NCBI GenBank assembly: GCA_017881765.1
Contig: JADGQN010000306.1
Location: 1 to 6,090 of the forward strand
Direction: 5' to 3'
From: Syntrophobacterales bacterium
Lineage (GTDB): Bacteria; Desulfobacterota; Syntrophorhabdia; Syntrophorhabdales; WCHB1-27
Length of the DNA: 6,090 nucleotides
Shown here: in pieces, positions 1-6,060 of the stretch
Position numbering within the stretch: the stretch's first letter is position 1
Layout: each line of letters begins with the position of its first letter
Made by a program: the position numbers and the translations under genes
Notes under the pieces: model-generated
Database searches by the model: none
What the model was told of the DNA's origin: nothing
The model's input: only the letters and a program-made list of their open reading frames with translations

Positions 1-596
1 TGAAGAAGAAAAAGGAAGAGCTGGAGATCAGGGACGGCCAGATATTTCTGAAAGGAGAGAATAGGTCGATCCCTTACCAAGAGATCCTCTCAAAGGCCCC
101 GAGTCCCATCGTGGGACGCGGTTCCCCAAGGGCTCCGCAAGGTATTGCGACCCATAGCTTCGGAGTACACTTTGCCGAAGTTGCGGTCGATACGCGTACA
201 GGGAAGGTAGAAATCCTGCGACTCGTCGCGGCGCACGACGTGGGTCGGGCCATCAACCGCATTGGTGTTGAAAACCAGATCCAGGGCGGAGCTGTGATGG
301 GGATCGGCTTCGGCATGCTGGAAAGACAATATGTGGACGGCCCGTCAGGCGTTTGCATCAATACGAACATGGTTGATTTTAAGATCCCGTCTATCCTCGA
401 TGTGCCCATGGTTGAGCCGGTCATCGTAGAGCCGGACGACCCGGTCGGACCATTCGGCGCGAAGGGCTGCGGCGAGCCTCCGTACGGCGTGCCGGCGCCG
501 GCCATTGCCAATGCGATTTATAATGCCATCGGGGTACGGTTCAATGAGATTCCGATCAACATCCGCTCCGTCCTCGACGGGATGGAAAAAGGTTAA
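1..596 (+). CDS. Molybdopterin-binding (large) subunit of a xanthine dehydrogenase-family hydroxylase, C-terminal part
   Basis: This is the last 197 codons of a gene whose start lies left of the window; the frame is open from base 3 and ends with TAA at 594-596. The family uses a molybdenum cofactor to hydroxylate aldehydes, N-heterocycles or aromatic CoA thioesters. Visible family landmarks are the stretch DVGRAINRIGVENQIQGG (partial residues 79-96), which belongs to the cofactor-binding region, and GAKGCGEPP (152-160), where Glu158 matches the conserved active-site glutamate. Family members are roughly 700-800 residues, so about a quarter of the protein is seen. The FAD subunit follows on the same strand, which supports a heterotrimeric enzyme of Mo, FAD and 2Fe-2S subunits. 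The substrate cannot be read from this part. Candidates are an HcrA-like 4-hydroxybenzoyl-CoA reductase, an aldehyde oxidoreductase or a xanthine dehydrogenase. Confidence 0.93.
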   Translation, partial: KKKKEELEIRDGQIFLKGENRSIPYQEILSKAPSPIVGRGSPRAPQGIATHSFGVHFAEVAVDTRTGKVEILRLVAAHDVGRAINRIGVENQIQGGAVMGIGFGMLERQYVDGPSGVCINTNMVDFKIPSILDVPMVEPVIVEPDDPVGPFGAKGCGEPPYGVPAPAIANAIYNAIGVRFNEIPINIRSVLDGMEKG

Positions 597-720
597 TACC
601 AAGTTGGATTCAAAGATAGAGCGAGGCGACCAGGAGGTGGCGACGGAGGCGTACATTTTAGTACGTCGGAGTCGTGCCGACGCAGGCAACGAAGCTATAT
701 GAATGAAGGCAATTTGGTAT
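596..720. repeat. Imperfect palindromic element (MITE-like) between the hydroxylase genes
   Basis: The whole 145-bp-scale gap between the two genes is dominated by one symmetric element of 125 bp. Its ends pair: ATACCAAGTTG at 596-606 with CAATTTGGTAT at 710-720 (11 pairs, one of them G-T), then TTCA 609-612 with TGAA 700-703. The centre is a clean hairpin, CGTAC 650-654 and GTACG 661-665 around a 6-base loop, and it sits at the midpoint of the outer ends. The arms between are only partly complementary. The element begins inside the upstream stop codon and ends eight bases before the AGGAGG of the next gene. TA dinucleotides at both ends would fit a TA target duplication, but the palindrome makes this ambiguous. 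It has no coding capacity. A non-autonomous mobile repeat is the best guess. Transcribed, it would fold into a long hairpin within the operon mRNA. Confidence 0.7.
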
Positions 721-745
721 AGGATAAAGGAGGAAGGAGCAGACC

Positions 746-1735
746 ATGAAAGGGTTTGACTATTACAAAGTAACGACGGTATCCCAGGCGATCTCTCTTC
801 TGACCAAGCAGGGTGACAAGGCCGCCATTCTTGCGGGCGGTAGTGATATGCTCGCGATGATGAAGGACAGAGTGGAGGGCCCCAAGCTTCGTGCTCCCCA
901 GCACCTTCTCGATATCAGGCAAGTCAAGGAGTTGAGCTATATCAAGGAGCAAAAGAATGGGTTAAAGATCGGCGCGACCACGACCATAAGTGAGATCGGC
1001 GCCTCACCGCTCATCGCCGGCAGATATCCGCTTCTCGCCCAGGCCGCCGCCCAGGTGGCGGTTCCCCAGATACGCAACGTCGGGACCCTGGGGGGTAATC
1101 TCTGCCAGAGGCCGCGCTGCTGGTACTTCCGGGGAAAAGCCTTTAAAGACTGTTTCCGCAAAGGAGGAAGCAATTGCTATGCGCCGTCGGGTGAGAATCA
1201 GTATCACGCCATCTTCGGGGGAGAGAACTGCTACATGGTCTGCCCCTCCGACATGGCTCCGGCCCTTGCAGCCCTCGATGCACGGGTGGAGGTTGCCACC
1301 GCCAAGGGAAGCAAGCTGATTCCCGTCGAGCAGTTCTATATCAGACCCGGCAAGAATATACTCAGAGAGACCATCCTCGGCCCCGCTGAGATGGTGGTTG
1401 CCGTGGAAATACCTGCGTTGGCTCAGGGATCCAAAGGCACGTATCTGAAATTGAAAGAGCGCCAGGCGTTCGACTTTGCGCTGGTCAGCGTGGCCACGAT
1501 GGTCGCCGTGAAAGGCGATGTTGTAACGGATGCGCGGATTGTATTTGGCGGTATCGCGCCCTTCCCTTTGCGCGCAACGGGCGCCGAGGCGGCTCTCAAG
1601 GGGAAAAAGATCACGGATGGCACGACTGCCGCTTGCGAAGCCGCGGTTAAAGGCGCTGAACCGTTGAGCAACAACGGTTACAAGGTGAAGGCCACCAAGG
1701 GTCTGTTGGAGCAGGCTCTCAGCTCGCTCGCGTGA
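746..1735 (+). CDS. FAD-binding (medium) subunit of a molybdenum hydroxylase, with extra Fe-S insertion
   Basis: The 329-residue protein has the two-part layout of CO dehydrogenase flavoprotein-type subunits: an N-terminal FAD-binding domain (about 1-225) and a C-terminal domain (about 228-328). FAD-binding motifs are AGGSDML (30-36) and TLGGNLCQ (114-121). Between them and PSDMAPALAALDA (167-179) lies a cysteine-rich insertion with Cys120, 125, 136, 144, 162 and 166. HcrB and PaoB carry a comparable insertion that binds a [4Fe-4S] cluster, and QRPRCWYFR here recalls the PaoB-type version. The subunit would pass electrons between the Mo/2Fe-2S side and an acceptor, or the reverse if the enzyme is a reductase. 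Start choice: ATG 746 follows a purine-rich Shine-Dalgarno tract, AAAGGAGGAAGGAG at 726-739. It shares an operon with the Mo subunit upstream, but the 149-bp gap holds a palindromic repeat. No 2Fe-2S subunit follows. The exact substrate is unknown. Confidence 0.95.
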   Translation: MKGFDYYKVTTVSQAISLLTKQGDKAAILAGGSDMLAMMKDRVEGPKLRAPQHLLDIRQVKELSYIKEQKNGLKIGATTTISEIGASPLIAGRYPLLAQAAAQVAVPQIRNVGTLGGNLCQRPRCWYFRGKAFKDCFRKGGSNCYAPSGENQYHAIFGGENCYMVCPSDMAPALAALDARVEVATAKGSKLIPVEQFYIRPGKNILRETILGPAEMVVAVEIPALAQGSKGTYLKLKERQAFDFALVSVATMVAVKGDVVTDARIVFGGIAPFPLRATGAEAALKGKKITDGTTAACEAAVKGAEPLSNNGYKVKATKGLLEQALSSLA

Positions 1736-1859
1736 GAAGGGGTTAGTAACCATTCGGCCAATTACCCGTCTGCCCAGCATGGGGAGCACCCGCTCGCACT
1801 ATTCCTTCCGTTCACACCCCCAAGCGGGCATGAACCTATGAAACAATTGCAACTTAGCC

Positions 1860-1937
1860 GTCACTCCGGTGAAAACCGGAGTCCAGACTACCGGCAATTC
1901 GTTGTAACTCCTGGATTCCGGCTTCCGCCGGAATGAC
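1860..1937. repeat. Inverted pair of REP-like 27-bp hairpin repeats (pair 1)
   Basis: Copy A (1860-1886) starts GTCACTCCGG and ends GGAGTCCAG. Copy B (1911-1937) is on the opposite strand, running CTGGATTCCGG to CCGGAATGAC. Each copy is itself a hairpin (for example ACTCCGGT and ACCGGAGT in copy A), and the two face each other across a 24-base spacer. The consensus GTCATTCC...GGAATCCAG is a very common intergenic repeat style in proteobacteria, similar in form to the Neisseria dRS3 family. No transposase is linked. Copy A has C and G substitutions at paired positions relative to the other copies, so its stem is preserved. Confidence 0.75.
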
Positions 1938-1980
1938 ATCGGACGCGACTGGATAAATCGGTCTTCCGTTGTTATAGTTT

Positions 1981-2124
<144 letters not shown>

Positions 2125-2147
2125 CAATAGACAACATCGACACATGG

Positions 2148-2939
2148 GTGAGTATGGCGTCTGATCATCAGAATAAAGAAGAAGGTCGCATTCCGAGCGA
2201 GTCCTCAGTCTCTTTCGGTTTTCGCAGGGTCTCCGAAGCCGAGAAAAGAAAACTTGTAGACGAGCACTTCGGCTCCATCGCCACCAAATATGATTGGATG
2301 AACACCGTCCTGAGCTTCGGCCTCCACTATTTGTGGAAGCGGATCGCGGTGCGCATGTCCGGGATAAAGGCTGGTGACGTGGTACTCGACGTGTGCGGCG
2401 GCACCGCGGACCTCGCGCTGCTCGCAGCCGATCTGGTGAGCACCACGGGCCGTGTATTCGTCTACGATATCAACCGGACCATGATGCGCGTTGGTCAGGC
2501 TAAAGTTGCCGCGTCCCACCTTTCCGAGCGCGTCCGCTTTGTTCAGGGAGACGCGGAGCGGATATCATTTCCCGACGGCTCTTTTGACGCTGTCGTGGTG
2601 GGCTTCGGGATACGCAACTTCGTGCACCTGCAAGAGGGGCTCAAGGAAATGCACCGGGTACTGAAAAGGGGGGGCAGCTTCACGTGTCTGGAGTTTTCAA
2701 GGCCTGACCCCGCGTGGTTCCGCGCGCTCTACCATTTCTATTCTTTCGTCATCATGCCGCTGGCGGGCAGCATCCTGGCGGGAACCCGCAAAGCATACAC
2801 CTATCTGCCGGAGTCAATCCGCCTCTTTCCCCTTCCCGATGAGCTCTCGACAATGCTCCAGGACATTGGTTTTTCAAAGATCATTTACAAACGGCTGACG
2901 AACGGCATCGCCGTAGTTCATCGGGCGGAGAAAGGATAA
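2148..2939 (+). CDS. ubiE: UbiE/MenG (COQ5) demethylmenaquinone / 2-polyprenyl-benzoquinol C-methyltransferase
   Basis: The 263-residue enzyme transfers a methyl group from S-adenosylmethionine to the quinone ring, the last step of menaquinone synthesis and a middle step in ubiquinone synthesis. Family signature 1 is intact: YDWMNTVLSFGLHYLW (48-63). The SAM site reads VLDVCGGTADLALL (79-92), followed by the acidic loop around YDINR (106-110) and GDAERISFPDGSFDAVVVGFG (134-154). Signature 2, RVLKRGGSFTCLEFS (170-184), has Arg174 where proline is usual. YLPESIRLFPLPDEL (219-233) and LTNGIAVVH (250-258) are typical C-terminal family blocks. The N-terminus runs about 30 residues beyond common members. 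Start: GTG 2148 is the furthest possible in frame, because a stop at 2097-2099 with no intervening start blocks extension. ATG 2154 is a good alternative, and neither has a strong Shine-Dalgarno site. In an anaerobe, menaquinone is the likelier product. No other quinone genes are in the window. Confidence 0.95.
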   Translation: MSMASDHQNKEEGRIPSESSVSFGFRRVSEAEKRKLVDEHFGSIATKYDWMNTVLSFGLHYLWKRIAVRMSGIKAGDVVLDVCGGTADLALLAADLVSTTGRVFVYDINRTMMRVGQAKVAASHLSERVRFVQGDAERISFPDGSFDAVVVGFGIRNFVHLQEGLKEMHRVLKRGGSFTCLEFSRPDPAWFRALYHFYSFVIMPLAGSILAGTRKAYTYLPESIRLFPLPDELSTMLQDIGFSKIIYKRLTNGIAVVHRAEKG

Positions 2940-2953
2940 GCCAGACCGCTTCG

Positions 2954-3019
2954 CTAGGAAGACCGTCACGCAAAGCGTGACTAGGACGACCGTCGCACGG
3001 TGTGCGACTAGGAAGATGG
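2954..3019. repeat. 27-bp tandem repeats with changing hairpin cores
   Basis: Two adjacent 27-base units start CTAGGAAGACC (2954-2980) and CTAGGACGACC (2981-3007), and a third truncated start, CTAGGAAGATGG, follows at 3008-3019. Each unit contains a perfect 7-bp hairpin with a 3-base loop: GTCACGC-AAA-GCGTGAC at 2965-2981 and GTCGCAC-GGT-GTGCGAC at 2992-3008. The two stems differ at several positions with matching changes on both sides. A smaller hairpin, GCCC-TGC-GGGC at 3026-3036, followed by TAAGAAGA, looks like a decayed further unit. The tract begins 14 bases after the ubiE stop. There is no T-run, so it is not a standard terminator. Confidence 0.7.
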
Positions 3020-3084
3020 AAGATCGCCCTGCGGGCTAAGAAGATGAAGGATAGAAAGTGATGGTTCCGTGCTGAAAGCGTGAT

Positions 3085-3169
3085 GGACGTCCTGCGTCCT
3101 AGCGAGCGGAGCGAACGGTCGTCCGAGCGGAGCGGACGTCCCACGTCATAGTGAAGCGGACGTCCCACG
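3085..3169. repeat. Short GC-rich direct repeats and palindromes before the second methyltransferase
   Basis: The palindrome GGACGTCC occurs at 3085-3092, 3134-3141 and 3158-3165. GCGGACGTCCCACG is repeated exactly at 3132-3145 and 3156-3169. CGAGCGGAGCG is repeated at 3103-3113 and 3124-3134. GTCCG 3121-3125 can pair with CGGAC 3133-3137. This looks like the same repeat style as the tract at 2954-3036 in a more scrambled state. The last copy ends at the Shine-Dalgarno site of the next gene. Confidence 0.6.
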
Positions 3170-3175
3170 GAGGGG
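3169..3175 (+). promoter_or_regulatory. Shine-Dalgarno site deciding the methyltransferase start
   Basis: GGAGGGG lies immediately before TTG 3178; GGAGG ends four bases upstream, which is a short but workable spacing. The alternative GTG at 3151 has no ribosome-binding site at a suitable distance and lies inside the repeat tract. Confidence 0.45.
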
Positions 3176-3177
3176 AC

Positions 3178-3804
3178 TTGTTATCGGCTGAGGAAACTTC
3201 TGCCAAACTAAACTGGGGTGAGCGCCTTGCGGTAAATACGCCTGTGCGTGTGCTTCAGCAACGCTTCGAGATCAACTGGATGGCGAAAGTCTGCCCGGCC
3301 AGGGGTTTTGCCCGTGCGCTGGAGGTGGGCTGTGGTCGCGGCGCCGGGGCCAGGCTTATCAAGAAAAGATTCAAACCGGCCGAGTTTCATGCCACCGATC
3401 TCGACGTTGAGATGATGCAGAAAGCAGTTCGATATCTCTCGCCAGAGGAGAGAGAGGCAATTCACCTCTGCGCCGCTGACCAGCTTGCCCTGCCTTATCC
3501 CGCCGGCTCGATGGACGCGGTTTTCGGCTTCGGTGTGCTCCACCATATCCCTGATTGGCGCGCGGGGCTCCAGGAAGTGGCCCGGGTGCTGAAGCCCGGC
3601 GGCTTCTATTTCCTGGAAGAGATTTACCCGACACTCTATCAGAATTTTATCACGCGGCGGATCCTCGTCCATCCTCATCGCGACCGCTTTGACGGCGATG
3701 ACTTGAGGCTGGCCCTGAAGCACGCCCACCTTCCCCTCATCGGTGCCTGGGAAGTGAAGTACATTGGGATCATAGCCGTGGCCCAGAAAATGGTTATTGG
3801 CTGA
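3178..3804 (+). CDS. Class I SAM-dependent methyltransferase (Methyltransf_11 type), substrate unknown
   Basis: From TTG 3178 the protein is 208 residues; from GTG 3151 it would be 217. Counting from 3151, the SAM-binding motif I is ALEVGCGRGAG (56-66), the acidic residue that binds the ribose is in ATDLD (81-85), and the later motifs are SMDAVFGFGVLHHIPDW (120-136) and RVLKPGGFYFLEE (145-157). These define a small-molecule or lipid-type class I methyltransferase. It lacks the UbiE signatures, so it is not a second copy of its neighbour. I chose TTG 3178 because GGAGGGG precedes it and because the extra nine residues from 3151 would be encoded by intergenic repeat DNA. It lies 238 bp downstream of ubiE on the same strand, and co-transcription is possible but the intervening hairpins make it uncertain. 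Its stop is one base from the stop of the convergent U32 gene. Confidence 0.88.
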   Translation: MLSAEETSAKLNWGERLAVNTPVRVLQQRFEINWMAKVCPARGFARALEVGCGRGAGARLIKKRFKPAEFHATDLDVEMMQKAVRYLSPEEREAIHLCAADQLALPYPAGSMDAVFGFGVLHHIPDWRAGLQEVARVLKPGGFYFLEEIYPTLYQNFITRRILVHPHRDRFDGDDLRLALKHAHLPLIGAWEVKYIGIIAVAQKMVIG

Positions 3805-3805
3805 C

Positions 3806-5632
3806 TCAATTCCTTTCCAAAACCACGAGCATTCGGCACTGCCGACAGTCAAATTCGAAACGGTATGTATGATTCCCATCGTTAATTCTGAGGGGTTCTT
3901 TAAGGGGGCGCCTTGATCGGCTGTACTTGGGGCATAGGTCCAGTTGATGCCGGATACAGTAGCGGGTGGTCATAACCATTTTCCCGGCCGTGTCGGAAAG
4001 GGTTTCAAAAGCCGGTTCGGTGATTTCCGCACCATGGCGTTCATAGAATCGCCGGGCATGCTCGTTCAGGACGTTGGCGCGGAAATCCAGCTTCTTTTCA
4101 GGGTATGGGGCGTCGTTGGAGGTAAGCAGGATGGTTTGACGCCGGTATTTTTCAAGCCTGATTCGGGTGAGCGCCTCCAAAACATCCCGCCTGATACCGT
4201 TCAAAGTGCTGACGGGAAGAAAGCCCGGCTGTTCGGGGTGAATGGTCAGCCCTGCCACCCGGTAGGGAGTGTTGCCGGTGCTGGAAAGGTGTGTCTCAAT
4301 TTGTTCCCGTGCCCTGGATGGGTCTCGGGGAGGCTCAAACAAAACCTTGATGAGCGTTTCGGCCTGATTGCCGTCTTCGTCCCTGACAGCCAGGCGGATC
4401 AAGCCATCCTCCTGCGTAAAAGCCATTTCTACGGCTATCCGACGGCGGGCCGATGATTTCTTCAGGATTCGGATGAGCGCCATGTCATGGTTGCGATACA
4501 GAGGGGTCCCGATCTCCAGGCCTTTCATATTGTTGGGGTATATCTTTTCCTTCTCAACGCGGTCGACCCGGAACCCGGCAAGGTCGTTTTGCTTCGTGAA
4601 GAAGCAAAGCCCATCTCCGTTTTGAAGGTCATAGCGATTCATTTGGAAATAATTCTTTCCCATGCCGGTGATGACCCCTACATGCTGTCCGATGGATTTT
4701 TGCGTGTCTATGGAGGCGACTTTTTCTCTTCTGCCGGAAATGAAGTATTGGGTATATCCGCGATTGAAGGTCCTGTCAGGGTCCGGCGAAAAAGCAAACG
4801 TGCTGACACCCGAGCTGCTGCGACGGTAATCCAAGTGCCCGCTAATGAATTGATCGATGGCCTGTCGGTGGGCGGCCGTAACGTTTTTTACATAGTCGAT
4901 ACCCTTGTATCTTCCTTCGATCTTAAAGGAGGTAACCCCGGCCGCAATCAGGTCTGGAATGGCATTCATCAGGTTCAAGTCTTTGAGGGAGAGCAGAAAC
5001 TTCTGTTGCCGGATGACCTTACCGTCAGCATCGGTCAAGGTGTAGCGGGATCGGCAGGGTTGGGCGCAGACCCCGCGATTGCCGCTGCGGCCGGTCGCGG
5101 CCTGACTCATATAGCATTGCCCGCTGTAGGAAACGCATAAGGCCCCGTGCACAAAGGATTCCAGTTCTATCCTGGTTTGTTGACGGATGGCGGCGATCTC
5201 GTCAAGGGAGAGCTCTCTCGCCAGGATAACCCGTTTGAAGCCCACGGCTTCAAGAAATTGAACTCTTTCAGGGGTGTTATTGTGCATCTGGGTGCTGGCA
5301 ATGAGGGGGATCGGGGGGAGATCCAGCTCAAGCAATCCCATATCCTGGAGAATCAGAGCATCGGCCCCCAACTGAAAGACTTCCCGGATGATCTCAAGGG
5401 CCTCGGGGAGCTCTTGGTCTGTCAAAATGGTATTGAGCGCCACATACACCCTGGCGTAATAGAGGTGCGCATACTGGATCAGGCGGGCAAGGTCCTCGAC
5501 GCTCACTCCGGCATCGGCCCTGGCGCTGAATTTCGGGGCGCCGATGTACACGGCATCTGCCCCGTGATCGATGGCGGCCATGCCGATTTCGGCGTTGCCT
5601 GCCGGTGCCAGCAGTTCGAGTGATGTGTCCAT
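3806..5632 (-). CDS. U32 family peptidase-like protein, RlhA/YegQ type (probable RNA hydroxylation factor)
   Basis: The 608-residue protein begins LELLAPAGNAEIGMAAIDHGADAVYIG (5-31), the typical U32 N-terminus. It carries the complete U32 signature ESFVHGALCVSYSGQCYMS (158-176). Cys166, 173, 189 and 193 (the last two in GVCAQPCR) form a likely Fe-S ligand set. The middle, roughly 380-500, corresponds to the DUF3656-type region of long U32 proteins. The C-terminus adds a second cysteine set: Cys559 and 567 in MTTRYCIRHQLDLCP, and Cys596 and 599 in FDCRQC. Family members were named collagenase-like peptidases, but E. coli RlhA (about 650 residues) is needed for 23S rRNA C2501 hydroxylation and YegQ/TrhP for tRNA wobble uridine hydroxylation. 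The length and C-terminal cysteines resemble RlhA more than the shorter YegQ. Start: ATG 5632-5630, preceded on its strand by AAGGGGGGG. It appears monocistronic and convergent with the methyltransferase. RNA modification is inferred from the family; the substrate is not shown. Confidence 0.93.
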   Translation of the reverse strand: MDTSLELLAPAGNAEIGMAAIDHGADAVYIGAPKFSARADAGVSVEDLARLIQYAHLYYARVYVALNTILTDQELPEALEIIREVFQLGADALILQDMGLLELDLPPIPLIASTQMHNNTPERVQFLEAVGFKRVILARELSLDEIAAIRQQTRIELESFVHGALCVSYSGQCYMSQAATGRSGNRGVCAQPCRSRYTLTDADGKVIRQQKFLLSLKDLNLMNAIPDLIAAGVTSFKIEGRYKGIDYVKNVTAAHRQAIDQFISGHLDYRRSSSGVSTFAFSPDPDRTFNRGYTQYFISGRREKVASIDTQKSIGQHVGVITGMGKNYFQMNRYDLQNGDGLCFFTKQNDLAGFRVDRVEKEKIYPNNMKGLEIGTPLYRNHDMALIRILKKSSARRRIAVEMAFTQEDGLIRLAVRDEDGNQAETLIKVLFEPPRDPSRAREQIETHLSSTGNTPYRVAGLTIHPEQPGFLPVSTLNGIRRDVLEALTRIRLEKYRRQTILLTSNDAPYPEKKLDFRANVLNEHARRFYERHGAEITEPAFETLSDTAGKMVMTTRYCIRHQLDLCPKYSRSRRPLKEPLRINDGNHTYRFEFDCRQCRMLVVLERN

Positions 5633-6060
5633 CTATCCCCCCCTTGATGACCCGAATCAGCCGATGGATGGGTTGATTCGTCCGGCGGTCTCTCTGATGA
5701 ATGCCCCCATGATTGTTTCGGCTTCGTCCATGCAAGAATAGGCGCCATGCGCACAATTCCGCCTATTGTCAGACCATCTTCCCGGAAAAAAGTCAACCAT
5801 AAGGTGTTGAATAGGGAACCCGGAGATAGGCGTCCTGCTCCGGGATCGCATCATGCATGCGTCGCTTCAGCTTTTGGTACACTTGTCTGCCACCTCGTGC
5901 GTATCTCTCGCAAACCGCCCAAACTCCGCAAGAAACTCTCTGCCTCAGACAACGCAACCGCAGCAACCGGGGTCACCCATTAGAAGGGCAACCTGGAGGC
6001 CCTTGCTGTCCTCCTTGACAACAGCATTACGAGGTGAAAGAAAGGAGGTGGGTGGTCCAA
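5633..6060. other. 428-bp region without an assigned gene
   Basis: This should contain the promoter of the U32 gene reading left. On the minus strand TTGACT at 5796-5791 could be a -35 box, but no good -10 follows at 16-18 bases. Several minus-strand stretches read like protein, yet they are broken. One frame runs from the right edge to a TGA at 5947-5945 and then continues open to 5867. A second frame, shifted by one, reads on to a stop at 5793. A third, ending at 5657, encodes MDEAETIMGAFIRETAGRI. They could be a decayed gene or chance frames; I recognise no family. A hairpin AAGGGC/GCCCTT is present near 5984-6004. No RNA gene is recognised. Confidence 0.5.

Noticed and set aside
505..702. 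A 65-codon plus-strand frame overlapping the end of the Mo subunit and the palindromic element
   Set aside because: Its first half is an out-of-frame reading of a well-supported gene and its second half is a translation of the repeat element; such frames arise wherever this kind of repeat occurs.
1004..1789. A 261-codon minus-strand frame antisense to the FAD subunit
   Set aside because: It is the shadow of the FAD subunit gene, which has clear family motifs and a ribosome-binding site; the antisense translation shows no recognisable domain.
2954..3170. Possible CRISPR array
   Set aside because: Repeats are adjacent without spacers of constant length, unit sequences differ in the hairpin, and no cas genes are present.
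3208..3879. A 223-codon minus-strand frame opposite the second methyltransferase
   Set aside because: The plus-strand protein has all class I methyltransferase motifs in order, so the antisense frame is a shadow.
3944..5623. Several long plus-strand frames (3944-4456, 4487-5140, 5147-5623)
   Set aside because: All lie opposite the U32 gene, whose full-length signature and cysteine sites are convincing; the frames are its antisense shadows.
5657..5854. 65-codon minus-strand frame upstream of the U32 gene
   Set aside because: Its second half looks protein-like but the first half does not, there is no convincing ribosome-binding site, and no family is recognised; it is noted within the unassigned region only.
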